In this document: positions 34,356 to 42,948 of the stretch, piece after piece | How positions within the stretch are numbered: the stretch's first letter is position 1 | Layout of the letters: every line of letters starts with the position of its first letter | Assembly (NCBI GenBank): GCA_019752015.1 | Contig: JAIEMQ010000006.1 | Coordinates: forward strand, 134,842-198,841 | Source of the DNA: Cyanobacteriota bacterium | GTDB taxonomy: Bacteria; Acidobacteriota; Vicinamibacteria; Vicinamibacterales; UBA2999 | Reading direction: 5' to 3' | Length of the DNA stretch: 64,000 nucleotides | Program-made: the position numbers and the translations under genes | Notes under the pieces: generated by a model | Database searches by the model: none | The model's input: the letters and a program-made list of their open reading frames with translations, nothing else | What the model was told of the DNA's origin: nothing

Positions 34356-36014
34356 ATGACGCTGACCGGTCATCGTCTACTCGCCGATCCGATGCTCAAC
34401 GCCGGCACGGCGTTCACCAAGCAGGAACGGTCGCAGCTCGGACTCGATGGCCTCTTGCCGCCGACCGTCGAAACGATCGACCAGCAGGTCGCGCGCGCGT
34501 ACAAGGCGTATCAGCGCAAATGCGACGACCTCGAACGGCACATCTATCTACGTGCACTGCAGGACACGAATGAAGTCCTGTTCTACCGGCTGCTGCTCGA
34601 CCACATCGACGAAATGGTCCCGATCATCTACACGCCGGTCGTGGCTCAGGGCTGCCGGCAGTTCAGCCGCATCTACCGCCGGCCACGCGGACTGTTCGTG
34701 TCGTACCCCTTGCGTCACTCGATCGCGACGCTCTTCCGCAACCGGCCGCATCCGGATGTCGACGTGATCGTCGTCACCGATGGCGAGCGCGTCCTTGGAA
34801 CGGGAGACCAGGGCGTGGGCGGACTCGGCATCTCGATCGGCAAACTCTCACTGTACACGCTCATCGGCGGCATACCGCCGTCGCGGACACTTCCGATCGT
34901 GCTCGACGTCGGCACCAACAATCCGGACCACCTGCGCGACCCCGAATATCTCGGATGGCGGCATGCGCGCGTCAACGGACAGGAGTACTTCGACTTCGTC
35001 GATCAGTTCGTCACAGGTGTGAAGCAGGAGTTGCCGAACGCATGCGTGCAATGGGAAGACTTCGCGGCGGCGCACGCGCGCCCGATTCTTGACCGCTATC
35101 GAAACGACCTCCTGACCTTCAACGACGACATTCAGGGTACGGCCGCCGTCGTGCTGGCTGCGATTCTGGCGGGTGTGCAGGCAGCCGGGACCGCCCTGAC
35201 ACGGCAGCACATCGTGATGCTCGGCGCGGGATCGGCCAGTATCGGCGTCGCGGACTACCTGCGTCACGCGTTCGTGGCGGCTGGAATGGCGGAAGAAGAG
35301 GCGCGGAGCCGTTTCTGGATCGTGAACCGCGGCGGCCTCCTGCATGAAGGTCGGACGAACCTGACCGCCGAACAACGAGTCTACGCACAGCCTGTGGCCG
35401 CATTCGGGGGCTGGCCAGAGCTGTCGGAAAGCAGTCCCGGTCTGGCCGACGTGATTCGGCACGTCGACGCAACGATCCTGATCGGTCTGTCGACCGCGGC
35501 TGGTGCATTCACCGAATCGATTGTCCGCGAGATGGCGCGCAAAGTGGAACGGCCGCTCATTTTCCCGCTGTCGAACCCCACCGACCGGTCAGAAGCGGCA
35601 CCCGCGGATCTGATCCGCTGGACCGACGGCCGTGCGCTGGTTGCCACCGGCTCCCCATTTCCGCCCGTGACGTATGGCGGCGAGACGCTTCCAATCTCCC
35701 TCTGCAATAACGTCAACATCTTTCCGGCGATGGGCCTGGGCCTCATGGCGTCTGGCGCGGGCCGGGTGACAGACGCCATGATGGTGGCGGCAGCACAGGC
35801 CTTGGCGAAACAGTCCCCGGCGCTTGCGAATCCGGCGGCGCCACTACTACCCGCGGTGAACGATCTTCGTCGAGTGGCCGTGGACATCGCCGTCGCGGTC
35901 GGTCTCGAGGCGCAACGGACGGGTCTGGCCCGCGGCACGTCGTCCGACGAGCTCAGGGCACGCGCCGTGGCCAGCCAGTGGACGCCCGTCTATCCGAGCT
36001 CGGGTCCAAAGTGA
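34356..36014 (+). CDS. Malic enzyme (NAD-type, decarboxylating)
   Basis: A 552-residue enzyme converting malate to pyruvate, CO2 and NAD(P)H. Its length and motifs suit the large MaeA class: IIYTPVVAQGCRQFSRIYRR, VTDGERVLGTGDQGVGGLGI with the metal/substrate site, DVGTNNPDHL, FNDDIQGTAAVVLA and the nucleotide fold VMLGAGSASIGVA, then PLSNPTDRSEA. It starts 13 bases after glgP. Its stop overlaps the GTG of the next small gene. Confidence 0.92.
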   Translation: MTLTGHRLLADPMLNAGTAFTKQERSQLGLDGLLPPTVETIDQQVARAYKAYQRKCDDLERHIYLRALQDTNEVLFYRLLLDHIDEMVPIIYTPVVAQGCRQFSRIYRRPRGLFVSYPLRHSIATLFRNRPHPDVDVIVVTDGERVLGTGDQGVGGLGISIGKLSLYTLIGGIPPSRTLPIVLDVGTNNPDHLRDPEYLGWRHARVNGQEYFDFVDQFVTGVKQELPNACVQWEDFAAAHARPILDRYRNDLLTFNDDIQGTAAVVLAAILAGVQAAGTALTRQHIVMLGAGSASIGVADYLRHAFVAAGMAEEEARSRFWIVNRGGLLHEGRTNLTAEQRVYAQPVAAFGGWPELSESSPGLADVIRHVDATILIGLSTAAGAFTESIVREMARKVERPLIFPLSNPTDRSEAAPADLIRWTDGRALVATGSPFPPVTYGGETLPISLCNNVNIFPAMGLGLMASGAGRVTDAMMVAAAQALAKQSPALANPAAPLLPAVNDLRRVAVDIAVAVGLEAQRTGLARGTSSDELRARAVASQWTPVYPSSGPK

Positions 36015-36244
36015 GCGTGATGGCAGAAGAACACGACGCGCATAGCGCAGCGGGACATCCTGTCGATCAATCGGTCGCCACATGCATGTGGGCCGAACGC
36101 GAGACATGGATGCCTTCGCCCGCGTGGATGCCGGCGCGACCCCGATGGATCTGCTTACGCCTCCGGACGGCCGACGAGGTGACCGACGCCGAGTGCGGCC
36201 ACTGCCCACACTGGCGCGCGCGACCAGCGTGGCCTGATCGGTGA
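36011..36244 (+). CDS. Small Cys/Trp-rich protein coupled to malic enzyme
   Basis: A 77-residue frame starting with GTG that overlaps the malic enzyme stop (GTGA at 36011-36014), which suggests translational coupling. It has a spaced pattern of cysteine and tryptophan (CMWAERETWMP, RWICLRLRTADEV, ECGHCPHW) that could bind a metal. No family is recognised. It is short and unsupported by other evidence, so it could be spurious. Confidence 0.45.
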   Translation: MSVMAEEHDAHSAAGHPVDQSVATCMWAERETWMPSPAWMPARPRWICLRLRTADEVTDAECGHCPHWRARPAWPDR

Positions 36245-36282
36245 CTGACCATTTCAGTCTGCACCCCGACGCGGGACGGCCA

Positions 36283-36903
36283 TCAATGCGCGACCACCAG
36301 CTTCACCACGTCGGACAGCAGATTCTCGTCGCGCTCAACCGCGAAACCGGCGGCGTTGATGTTGTCCAGCGTCCGCCGGTTGATATGCGGGCCCGCACGC
36401 GAAACCAGCGGATCCAGCCAGTCGAACACCTTCGCCAGCCATTGCGCGCCGGGCCGCACATGCTCGAGGAACAGCGCATGGCCACCGGGTCGGAGGACGC
36501 GCCGGATTTCGGACAGACCCCGCACCGGGTCCGGCACAGAACAGAACACGCACGTGGCGACGACGCTGTCGAAGCTGCCGGGCGCGAACTGCAGGTCCTG
36601 AACGTCCATCAGGTGAAGCGTGACGCCGGGCGGCAGCGGCTTTCGGCGCGCCCGTTCCAACATGCGCGGGCTGAAGTCGATCGCGTCGATCTGCAGGCCG
36701 GGCCGGTAGAGTGGAAGGTTGCGGCCCGTACCGACGCCGACTTCCAACACGCGCGGCCCCATGACTTGGCCGATGAGACGGCCGCGGAACCGGTCCATCG
36801 CCATCTGTTCCATCGGCCAGGTCACCCAGTCATAGCGCGCCGCACCGCGGTCATAGCGGCGGCGCACGACATCCGTCTCTGTCTCCGAGGACGGCCGGGA
36901 CAT
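36283..36903 (-). CDS. Class I SAM-dependent methyltransferase
   Basis: A 206-residue methyltransferase of the UbiE/phospholipid N-methyltransferase type. RVLEVGVGTGRNLPLY is the SAM-binding motif I, AIDFSPRMLERAR motif II, and VATCVFCSVPDPVRGLSEIR the post-motif region. RGAARYDWVTWPMEQMAM near the N-terminus is typical of enzymes acting on lipids or quinones. The substrate is unknown. A related protein is at 43836-44534. It lies 43 bases downstream of the exported protein at 36947-37354, probably in the same transcript. Confidence 0.88.
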   Translation of the reverse strand: MSRPSSETETDVVRRRYDRGAARYDWVTWPMEQMAMDRFRGRLIGQVMGPRVLEVGVGTGRNLPLYRPGLQIDAIDFSPRMLERARRKPLPPGVTLHLMDVQDLQFAPGSFDSVVATCVFCSVPDPVRGLSEIRRVLRPGGHALFLEHVRPGAQWLAKVFDWLDPLVSRAGPHINRRTLDNINAAGFAVERDENLLSDVVKLVVAH

Positions 36904-36946
36904 CGGTCAGCCTCCGGGACCTCCCGCTCGTACCTGCCACCCCATA

Positions 36947-37354
36947 TCAACGCTGGTGCTTCGGCTCCTGGGCGACGAACTCGTGCCCAATCTTGTTACC
37001 GTCGCAGAACCAGGCCTTCAACAAACGCGGTGAGCCCGGACTCCCTTCCGTCACCAGGACGACGTCGAAACCATTCGCACTGCTCCGCATCCTGGATGTC
37101 GTATGCAGCATGGCATAGACCGTCGAACGATCGAGGCTGAGGATTCGCGTGATGCCAATCTGTGAGGAGGATGGGAAGCTGAAGAGATACGTTCCGGCAG
37201 GCAGCGTCGTGCCTGTCACCAGCTTGACCGGCGTGTCGAACGTCATGGTGTGGTCCTGGTGCGGAGCCACATAGGTCTGTGCTCGGACCGCGGGCGCAAA
37301 CACCGCGAAGCCAAGCGCCGTGAAAACGAGCGTCCTGATGAATGTAATAGTCAT
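36947..37354 (-). CDS. Small exported protein of unknown function
   Basis: A 135-residue protein with a signal peptide (TLVFTALGFAVFAPAVRA) and a beta-rich region: TMTFDTPVKLVTGTTLPAGT and YLFSFPSS, SLDRSTVYAMLHTTSR. The PVKLVTGTTLPAGTYLF pattern also appears in related form in the protein at 44537-45013 (TRVAGTLLEPGYYRVQM), a type of small exported protein common in acidobacteria. The ATG at 37354 follows GGAGG and a sigma-54 promoter 25-40 bases upstream. Confidence 0.72.
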   Translation of the reverse strand: MTITFIRTLVFTALGFAVFAPAVRAQTYVAPHQDHTMTFDTPVKLVTGTTLPAGTYLFSFPSSSQIGITRILSLDRSTVYAMLHTTSRMRSSANGFDVVLVTEGSPGSPRLLKAWFCDGNKIGHEFVAQEPKHQR

Positions 37355-37378
37355 TGGTCTACCTCCGTTCTTTGGAAA

Positions 37379-37394
37379 AGCAAAGCGTGTACCC
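37379..37394 (-). promoter_or_regulatory. Sigma-54 promoter of the gene at 36947-37354
   Basis: Minus strand GGGTAC-ACGCT-TTGCT with correct spacing. The start near 37368 leaves a 13-base leader holding GGAGG before the ATG at 37354. Confidence 0.7.
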
Positions 37395-37410
37395 ACGCTG
37401 GCGCCGGGCG

Positions 37411-37890
37411 CTACCACTCGGCGGGCTTCTTCGCCGCGCCCGGTGGGCGAAGGCTATACAGGTAGTCCACGAGCACACGCATCTCCTCGACACCGATGAC
37501 GCCTCGGTAGGACGGCATGGCCAGCGGTGGATTAGGACCGTTCGGATCCGCCTTCGGCACCACCGGAACGCCGTCCAGGATCTTTTTCGACAGATCCTCC
37601 TTGGTATAGGTCTCGGCGACGAACTTCACGCCGTTGATCATCCCGCCAGTCTGGGCGTTGGCGTTGTAGACGCCGCCAGCGCCGCCGGCGCCGTGGCAGG
37701 CGACACAGCTGTACTTCTCATACAGCTGGCGTCCGCGATCGAGCGCGGGGTCGAGCGGCCCGGTGCCGGCGCCAGCGGCCTTCTCGGCTTCGAGACGAAG
37801 GCGGGACTCGACGGTCCCGGCGGCGACGACGGCGGCGAGCAGTCCAAGACTCAGCGCGGCCACCAGATATTTCTGCGCGGTGATAGTCAT
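37411..37890 (-). CDS. Monoheme c-type cytochrome of the bc operon
   Basis: A 159-residue cytochrome c anchored by an N-terminal signal/anchor (LVAALSLGLLAAVVAAG). RGRQLYEKYSCVACHGAGG holds the single heme site, and PPLAMPSYRGVIGVEEMRVL gives the methionine ligand region. It is the last gene of the operon porin-cytochrome, cytochrome c, Rieske, cytochrome b, cytochrome c, and would carry electrons leaving the b/Rieske complex. It starts 10 bases before the cytochrome b stop. Confidence 0.88.
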   Translation of the reverse strand: MTITAQKYLVAALSLGLLAAVVAAGTVESRLRLEAEKAAGAGTGPLDPALDRGRQLYEKYSCVACHGAGGAGGVYNANAQTGGMINGVKFVAETYTKEDLSKKILDGVPVVPKADPNGPNPPLAMPSYRGVIGVEEMRVLVDYLYSLRPPGAAKKPAEW

Positions 37891-37900
37891 CGATCCGACC

Positions 37901-38938
37901 TCAGGAAAAGGCCTCCCATAGCAGGAGCACCAGCGTCACAATCCAGAACCCGATCCCGACGAACGTGCCGACACGCCTGCCTGGGACGATTCGCTCCAGC
38001 ACCGCGTCGGTCCACGGCCAGAAGAACATGCCGATGACGAACGCGACCGACGTCCAGAGGCCCACCTGCAACGGAACGATCTTCAACCAGCGGTACGACG
38101 GAAAGAAGTACCACTCCGGTCGAATATGGCTGGGCGTCAAATTGGGATCTGCTTTTTCGCCAAGCTCCGGCGGGACGGCCGTCACATACACCACCATGGC
38201 GATGAGCACGACGAGCGCTACGGCGGCCTCGCGGAGCACGTGATCGGGGAAGAACGGGTATGCGTCAGCACGCCGATCGCCTTCCAGAGCAGCGACCCCG
38301 TGGAGCCTGACCAGAAGAATGTGGCCGGCGATCAGGACGACGAAGATCGTCGGGATGACGCCGATGTGGAAGTTGTAGAAGCGCGTCAGCGTTTGCGGGT
38401 TCACGTCGGCGCCGCCGCGCAGCATGTAGAGCATCGGCGGACCGACGACCGGCACCTCCGCAATCATGTTGGTCCCCACTGTGGTGGCCCAATACGAGAG
38501 TTGATCGTAGACCAGGGCATATCCCGTGAACGCCAATCCGAGCGTGAGCAGAAACAGCGCGACGCCAATCACCCACGTCACTTCCCGCGGGCGCCGGTAA
38601 CCGCGTGTTACGAACACGCGAATCATGTGGAGCAGCACCGCCACGATCATGAGCTGCGACGCGGCCTGGTGGAGCCCGCGCACGAGCCATCCGAACCGCA
38701 CGCCGAACGTGATCTGCCGCACGCTTTCGTAGGCGTGCATCGGCTGGGCCACGTAATAGAACGTTAGCAGCACGCCGGTCACGACCTGCACGATGAAGAG
38801 CACAGCGGGCGTGCCACCCAGCGCCCAAATCCAGGTCTTCAGGTGAATGGGCAACTGCTCTTCAAGCGTTTTGCCCCGCCATCCGGGCGGCAGCGGAATT
38901 CGTTCCGCAACGGCGGTCTTCAGTGCTGAGAGACTCAT
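37901..38938 (-). CDS. Cytochrome b of a bc1-type complex
   Basis: A 345-residue membrane protein with eight or so helices. Heme-ligand histidine pairs are seen in [20 protein letters not shown] and [20 protein letters not shown]; the quinol-site motif is [14 protein letters not shown]. It thus combines the heme-bearing and the PEWY-bearing parts. The ATG at 38938 overlaps the Rieske stop (ATGA), which settles the start. With the Rieske protein and two cytochromes c it forms a quinol:cytochrome c oxidoreductase. Confidence 0.92.
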   Translation of the reverse strand: MSLSALKTAVAERIPLPPGWRGKTLEEQLPIHLKTWIWALGGTPAVLFIVQVVTGVLLTFYYVAQPMHAYESVRQITFGVRFGWLVRGLHQAASQLMIVAVLLHMIRVFVTRGYRRPREVTWVIGVALFLLTLGLAFTGYALVYDQLSYWATTVGTNMIAEVPVVGPPMLYMLRGGADVNPQTLTRFYNFHIGVIPTIFVVLIAGHILLVRLHGVAALEGDRRADAYPFFPDHVLREAAVALVVLIAMVVYVTAVPPELGEKADPNLTPSHIRPEWYFFPSYRWLKIVPLQVGLWTSVAFVIGMFFWPWTDAVLERIVPGRRVGTFVGIGFWIVTLVLLLWEAFS

Positions 38939-39420
38939 GCGGTGAGCACCGGTGGCCGAACGATGACCTTGACAAACACCTGTCCGTCGCGCACCTCGAC
39001 CGGATAACGGGGAAGCGGACGTGGCGGCGGTCCGCCGACGACTTCGCCCTGGCGATCGAACATCCCGCCGTGGCAGGCGCAATAGAGGGCATGGTGGTCG
39101 GTGGGCTCCGCCTTGACGATGCAACCCAGGTGCGTGCACACCGCCGAAAACGCACGCAGTTCGCCGCCCGCGTCGACGAGCGCGACGTGGCCCACGCCGA
39201 GATTCACGACAATCCCGCCGTTCGCTGGTACGGCGTCACGACGACCCGCCGCCACTTCGATCACCTGCTCCGGAGGGACGACGGGATACAAGTACTGGAG
39301 GAAGCGTGTCGCCAAGCCACCGAGTCCGACGATCCCGGCCGCAGAAAGGACGAGGTCGGCAACGAATTCCCGCCGGTCGCTGCCGCTCGCTCGCGGAACC
39401 GCATTTGCCGCACTGTCCAT
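38935..39420 (-). CDS. Rieske [2Fe-2S] protein
   Basis: A 161-residue protein: twin-arginine-like start [20 protein letters not shown] forming the anchor, then the iron-sulfur boxes CTHLGC near residue 95 and [20 protein letters not shown] near 113. The ordering and spacing are those of bc1/b6f Rieske subunits. It overlaps cytochrome b and follows a cytochrome c gene, so it belongs to the same complex. Confidence 0.93.
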   Translation of the reverse strand: MDSAANAVPRASGSDRREFVADLVLSAAGIVGLGGLATRFLQYLYPVVPPEQVIEVAAGRRDAVPANGGIVVNLGVGHVALVDAGGELRAFSAVCTHLGCIVKAEPTDHHALYCACHGGMFDRQGEVVGGPPPRPLPRYPVEVRDGQVFVKVIVRPPVLTA

Positions 39421-39428
39421 TATCCCTC

Positions 39429-39890
39429 CTACGGCACCACGAACGCGGGGTTCACGGTCTTGATGCGTTCGATGGCGGCCGTGCGGTCCGCCTCGGGTAA
39501 CGCGGCCAGCGCTTTGCGCAGCAGATCGGCCTTCCTAGCCGACGCGTCATAGGTGACGAAGCGATACAACGTGCGTCCCTCGTCGCTCGAGATCCCCGAG
39601 TTCGGTTTGTACATCATGCGTTTGATATAGCGTTCCCAGTCGGCCGGCACGACCATCTCGCTGTTGATGGCCCGTGCAATCACATGGCACGATGCACACT
39701 TCGTCTGATACAGCTTGTAGGCCCGCTGCTGCTCGGCGGGATATTGCGAGACGTCAATGGTCTTCGGACCGGCGTCGAGCTTCTTGAGGCGCGCTTCGTC
39801 GGCCGGGCTCTGTGCCATGGCGACCGCGGCTGTGAGCGCGAGCGCCGCGGCGGCGCTGGTGCCGACTCGTCGAAATACTCTGGCGGACAT
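39429..39890 (-). CDS. Monoheme c-type cytochrome of the bc operon
   Basis: A 153-residue exported cytochrome c: signal peptide ending AAVAMAQ, heme site [20 protein letters not shown] near residue 65, then [20 protein letters not shown] with the probable methionine ligand. It sits between the porin-cytochrome and the Rieske gene, so it may bring electrons from the outer membrane to the b/Rieske complex, or the reverse. Confidence 0.88.
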   Translation of the reverse strand: MSARVFRRVGTSAAAALALTAAVAMAQSPADEARLKKLDAGPKTIDVSQYPAEQQRAYKLYQTKCASCHVIARAINSEMVVPADWERYIKRMMYKPNSGISSDEGRTLYRFVTYDASARKADLLRKALAALPEADRTAAIERIKTVNPAFVVP

Positions 39891-39916
39891 GCTCTCTCCT
39901 TTTCAGAATCGTGACG

Positions 39917-41152
39917 TCAGAACACGAAGCGTGCGCTGCCGATGATGGCCCACTGTCGATCGGCATCCACGAGCCGGCGCCGTTGAAACTCGCCGGTCAG
40001 GTACAGGTGATCGTCGGCTCGAAACGTAGTGGAGACCGTGTGCGCGAACGCCGCATCGCCGTCCTCGTCCCGATTCGGGTCCACTCGATCGAATCGGTAA
40101 ATGCCAATCCAGGCAGGCGTAATCTGCGTGACGGCTTCGGTGAAGAACCCGCCGAATGGGACGTCGACTGGCCGCACAGGTGAGCGGTCCCAGCCGAGCG
40201 CTGCGCCGGCGACGACGTCGAATCGCTTCAGGAGCAGATAATTGCCCATCACGCCGTAGCGAGCGAACCGCTGGTTGGCCGGAGCCGTCAACCCCGCGGC
40301 GGCATCGAGAAAGCTCCGTCCGCGATAGTAGAAGCCGCCCACCGTGTTCCGATCGCCGAACAGCTGTACGCCCTGCAAATAAACGTCGGCACCCTCCGCC
40401 GTGTTGCGCAGCGCCCCTTCGCCTTCACGATTCACGCCGTTGAGGACTGTCGCCGTCAGCATGGTGGAGCGAAGGCGGCCCTCCTTCAGATTGCTGAACA
40501 GGTAGCCGACTTCGGCACCGACTTGACTGACACCCAAGCCGAACCCTTCGAAGGGTCCTATGCCTTCGACCGCGCGTGAGCCGTACAGCAGCGGCGTCGA
40601 TAACGTCAGCCGTCCGTGCGTGGATTTCTGCCAGAGATACGTCTGCATCAGACCGCCCCTCCCGATCCACTGATGCCGCGGGGTTCCCAGGTTGACCTGG
40701 ATCTCGGCGTTCTCTAACTCGATCTCGCCTTCGTCCCACGGAACGAACATCGCCTGCGCCGAGACGCGGTCACCGATCGACGTCCCGCCGACGACTTCGA
40801 CCTCGCTCAGCTCGAACGTGGTCCGCGCCTCGCCTTCCTCCGCCTCGCTGTCACGCCGGCCGGCGACATCGGCGACCACCGATGCTGCGTCGCCGATGTC
40901 GTGCGCGGCCACCGGCTTGATGATGAAGCGCCCTTGATCGTCGGCGTCGGGCAGTCGGAACCCGAACTTCCTAAATAGGATGCCGACGTTATTCAGTCGC
41001 GGCGGCAACGGCGCATGGCACGTCGCGCACGCAGTGTTGTAGCGACGTCCATATGCGGGCGTCGCCTCGGCGTCCACCGCGAAGAACGCCATGAAGGCGG
41101 TGAGAGCGGACCAAACCAAGGGACGGCCGCCGGCCCTGAGCAAGGCAATCAT
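39917..41152 (-). CDS. Porin-like outer membrane protein with an N-terminal heme c
   Basis: A 411-residue exported protein that begins with a heme-binding site NTACATCHAPLPPRLNNVG just after the signal peptide, followed by LFRKFGFRLPDADDQG, then a long beta-strand-rich domain ending in ARFVF. The plan (one heme c plus a barrel) is that of fused cytochrome-porins such as Cyc2, whose N-terminal heme motif has the same C-x2-C-H..P-x-L-x-x-x-G layout, although the family cannot be proved by eye. It is the first gene of the operon with a cytochrome b/Rieske complex, suggesting electron passage across the outer membrane. Confidence 0.75.
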   Translation of the reverse strand: MIALLRAGGRPLVWSALTAFMAFFAVDAEATPAYGRRYNTACATCHAPLPPRLNNVGILFRKFGFRLPDADDQGRFIIKPVAAHDIGDAASVVADVAGRRDSEAEEGEARTTFELSEVEVVGGTSIGDRVSAQAMFVPWDEGEIELENAEIQVNLGTPRHQWIGRGGLMQTYLWQKSTHGRLTLSTPLLYGSRAVEGIGPFEGFGLGVSQVGAEVGYLFSNLKEGRLRSTMLTATVLNGVNREGEGALRNTAEGADVYLQGVQLFGDRNTVGGFYYRGRSFLDAAAGLTAPANQRFARYGVMGNYLLLKRFDVVAGAALGWDRSPVRPVDVPFGGFFTEAVTQITPAWIGIYRFDRVDPNRDEDGDAAFAHTVSTTFRADDHLYLTGEFQRRRLVDADRQWAIIGSARFVF

Positions 41153-41303
41153 GCGAATCTCCTCATGCCGCAGGGCAGCATCAACAATCGGGCCAATCGC
41201 TCGTCGGCTTGCTCGAAGAGGCCCGTCGCCAGAATGACCCCAGAAACGACGCCGTTGGCTGCCTTCCGGAGTATACCGTGCTGGAGGTTTTCAAACGACG
41301 AGT

Positions 41304-41319
41304 TGTCTGAATTCAGACA
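41304..41319. promoter_or_regulatory. Enhancer-like palindrome TGTCTG-AATT-CAGACA
   Basis: A perfect inverted repeat 152-167 bases upstream of the porin-cytochrome start. The best sigma-54-like site at 41227-41242 (minus, TGGGGT-CATTC-TGGCG) has the spacing but a poor -12 element, so the promoter itself is uncertain. Confidence 0.6.
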
Positions 41320-41337
41320 GCCGGAGAGTCAGTCCGC

Positions 41338-42048
41338 TCACCAGCGCGCGGAGGGCCCGGACGTTCGCCGGCCAGACGAGGAGAGGCTGGCTTCGAAGGC
41401 GCGGTCCAGCCCTCGTAAGGCGGCGAGAATCTCGGCGCTCGCCGTCGCAATCTGTTCTTCTGCTTCGCGCCCGGCGTTATTTGGCCGCTCATACAAACGG
41501 CTGACGGCGGCGCCGATTCGCTCGACTCGAGGCTCAATCTGCGCGGTCGTTCTCGCGGCTAACGAAGCTAGTGTCGCCAGCCGCTCGGCACGGATCATGT
41601 GGGCGACGAGGGCATCGATCGTGAGGCCCAGCACGTGCACGCTCTCTACGACGCCGCCAACCTCATCCGGCCCGGCAAGATGCGCGGGCAGCCGCCAATG
41701 TCCCCGCTCCATCTGGCCGATGTCCTGACGAATGAGACCGATCGGACTCAGCACGAAACGCGACAGGGCGACGTTCAGCGCCACTGCAATGAATGACAAC
41801 AAAGCGAGAGCGTAGACGCCATGAACGAGGAGGCTGCGACGCGCCACGGCCTCTGGTGTTGGCTCAACGGGCGCCCCGACGGCTGAGACCGTCCCGGACG
41901 CGTGCATCACGTGGGCGGCGAACACAGCCTGCCGCTCGTGCACGGCGTCCATCAACCCAAGCACCGCCAGGATGAGGGCGACAGCCGGCAGCACCGCCAG
42001 GTTGAACTTCCACCGCAGACCGCGCCGCGTAGCGATCCACTGGAACAT
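41338..42048 (-). CDS. HAMP-domain membrane protein, kinase-like but without catalytic domains
   Basis: A 236-residue protein: two membrane helices (FNLAVLPAVALILAVLGLM and LLVHGVYALALLSFIAVALN) bracketing a short periplasmic loop, a HAMP linker (VLSPIGLIRQDIGQMERGHW), then a coiled region with HMIRAERLATLASLAARTTA that resembles the start of a histidine kinase dimerisation domain but has no H-box followed by ATPase. It ends shortly afterwards. It could be a truncated kinase or a genuine partner protein. The small protein at 42085-42309 is 36 bases upstream in the same operon. Confidence 0.65.
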   Translation of the reverse strand: MFQWIATRRGLRWKFNLAVLPAVALILAVLGLMDAVHERQAVFAAHVMHASGTVSAVGAPVEPTPEAVARRSLLVHGVYALALLSFIAVALNVALSRFVLSPIGLIRQDIGQMERGHWRLPAHLAGPDEVGGVVESVHVLGLTIDALVAHMIRAERLATLASLAARTTAQIEPRVERIGAAVSRLYERPNNAGREAEEQIATASAEILAALRGLDRAFEASLSSSGRRTSGPSARW

Positions 42049-42084
42049 TGGTGCAACTCCGAGGGCGCTTATCAGGGTGGTCAG

Positions 42085-42309
42085 TCAGTATCGCGCCCTG
42101 CCACTATCGGCACGCACGAACGCGCCGTCCGGCGTCTCCCGCAGGAACTTCGCGTCCACGAGCGTCTGAATCACCGAGCGCGCCGCCAGGGCATCCACCC
42201 CCAACAGCCGCTGCGCCTGCGCCGGCGTCAGCCGCAAGCCCGGCATCTCAAGATATTCGCCGCGTGCACGCAGCAGCACATCATCCACTTCAGACCAATT
42301 CAGCGCCAT
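42085..42309 (-). CDS. Small helical (winged-helix-like) protein
   Basis: A 74-residue protein, no family recognised with certainty. LTPAQAQRLLGVDALAARSV and IQTLVDAKFLRETPDGAFVR read as helix-turn-helix plus a wing, like a small regulatory DNA-binding module. It has AAGGAG before the ATG, and a strong sigma-54 promoter 31-46 bases upstream. It is first in an operon with the HAMP protein. Confidence 0.68.
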   Translation of the reverse strand: MALNWSEVDDVLLRARGEYLEMPGLRLTPAQAQRLLGVDALAARSVIQTLVDAKFLRETPDGAFVRADSGRARY

Positions 42310-42339
42310 GGTTCAATCTCCTTGCGTGCCTCCTTCTAC

Positions 42340-42355
42340 AGCAAGGCCCATACCA
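42340..42355 (-). promoter_or_regulatory. Sigma-54 promoter of the 42309-41338 operon
   Basis: Minus strand TGGTAT-GGGCC-TTGCT, a complete match. The transcript would start near 42329, 20 bases before the ATG at 42309 with AAGGAG between. Confidence 0.8.
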
Positions 42356-42471
42356 CTTCGTGGGTTCTTCTTCTCGCGTGGGGCCGCCCGTTCGGCCTGC
42401 CAGCGTGATGAAAAGTGGCTGCTGTCAAGCACGTGATGGCGATCGAGTGTGATATCCAACATCGGGTGAAT

Positions 42472-42487
42472 CGGCACGCTTGTTGCC
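42472..42487 (+). promoter_or_regulatory. Sigma-54 promoter of the small-protein gene at 42511
   Basis: CGGCAC-GCTTG-TTGCC with correct spacing. The start near 42498 is 13 bases before the ATG at 42511 and the leader holds AAGGCG. It is divergent from the promoter at 42340-42355; no clear copy of the TGTCTG palindrome lies between them. Confidence 0.72.
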
Positions 42488-42510
42488 ATTCAATACACAA
42501 GGCGAACGTC

Positions 42511-42948
42511 ATGGCTGAAACACCGGACCGCGGCACTGAGGCTGAAGAAACCAGCGCCGCCAGCGCTTTGATCGCGGCAGATCAGTTCCCTTTTGGCCCA
42601 AGCTTCTTTTTGGGCCATCTCGGACGATTTGTCCGCGACCAGTGCCCGGCGCCGACGGAAGATCTGCCGGTAGTCGAGGTCCACCTCTGCACCTCAGAGA
42701 CGTTGACCGTCTGTCACATCATCGGCGTTTCGCCGCGTTGGGTCGTGCTGGCCGTTCGAGATACCGCCGGCCACGGCGACAGGATGGCGATCGATATCGT
42801 GCCGTACTCTCTCATTCAGCGCGTCAGCATTCGCACCCGCCAGGCCGACAGCGCGTCCATCGGCTTCAGCGAAACCCATGCGCCCGCGATCATCGGGGCC
42901 GAGACGCTCCTACGGGCGGCACTATCCCCACACCACGGCCCGCGGTAG
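42511..42948 (+). CDS. Conserved small protein, paralogue of 55361-55801
   Basis: A 145-residue soluble protein with no recognised family. Its conserved core, shared with the protein at 55361-55801, is FGPSFFLGHLGRFVRD, LPVVEVHL, CHIIGVSPRWVVLAVRD, LIQRVSIRTR, SASIGFS and ETLLRAA. It shows alternating beta-strands like an SH3 or small barrel fold, preceded by a poorly conserved acidic N-terminus. Both copies have a sigma-54 promoter and lie divergent from another sigma-54-driven gene. The ATG at 42511 is set by that promoter. Function unknown. Confidence 0.82.
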   Translation: MAETPDRGTEAEETSAASALIAADQFPFGPSFFLGHLGRFVRDQCPAPTEDLPVVEVHLCTSETLTVCHIIGVSPRWVVLAVRDTAGHGDRMAIDIVPYSLIQRVSIRTRQADSASIGFSETHAPAIIGAETLLRAALSPHHGPR

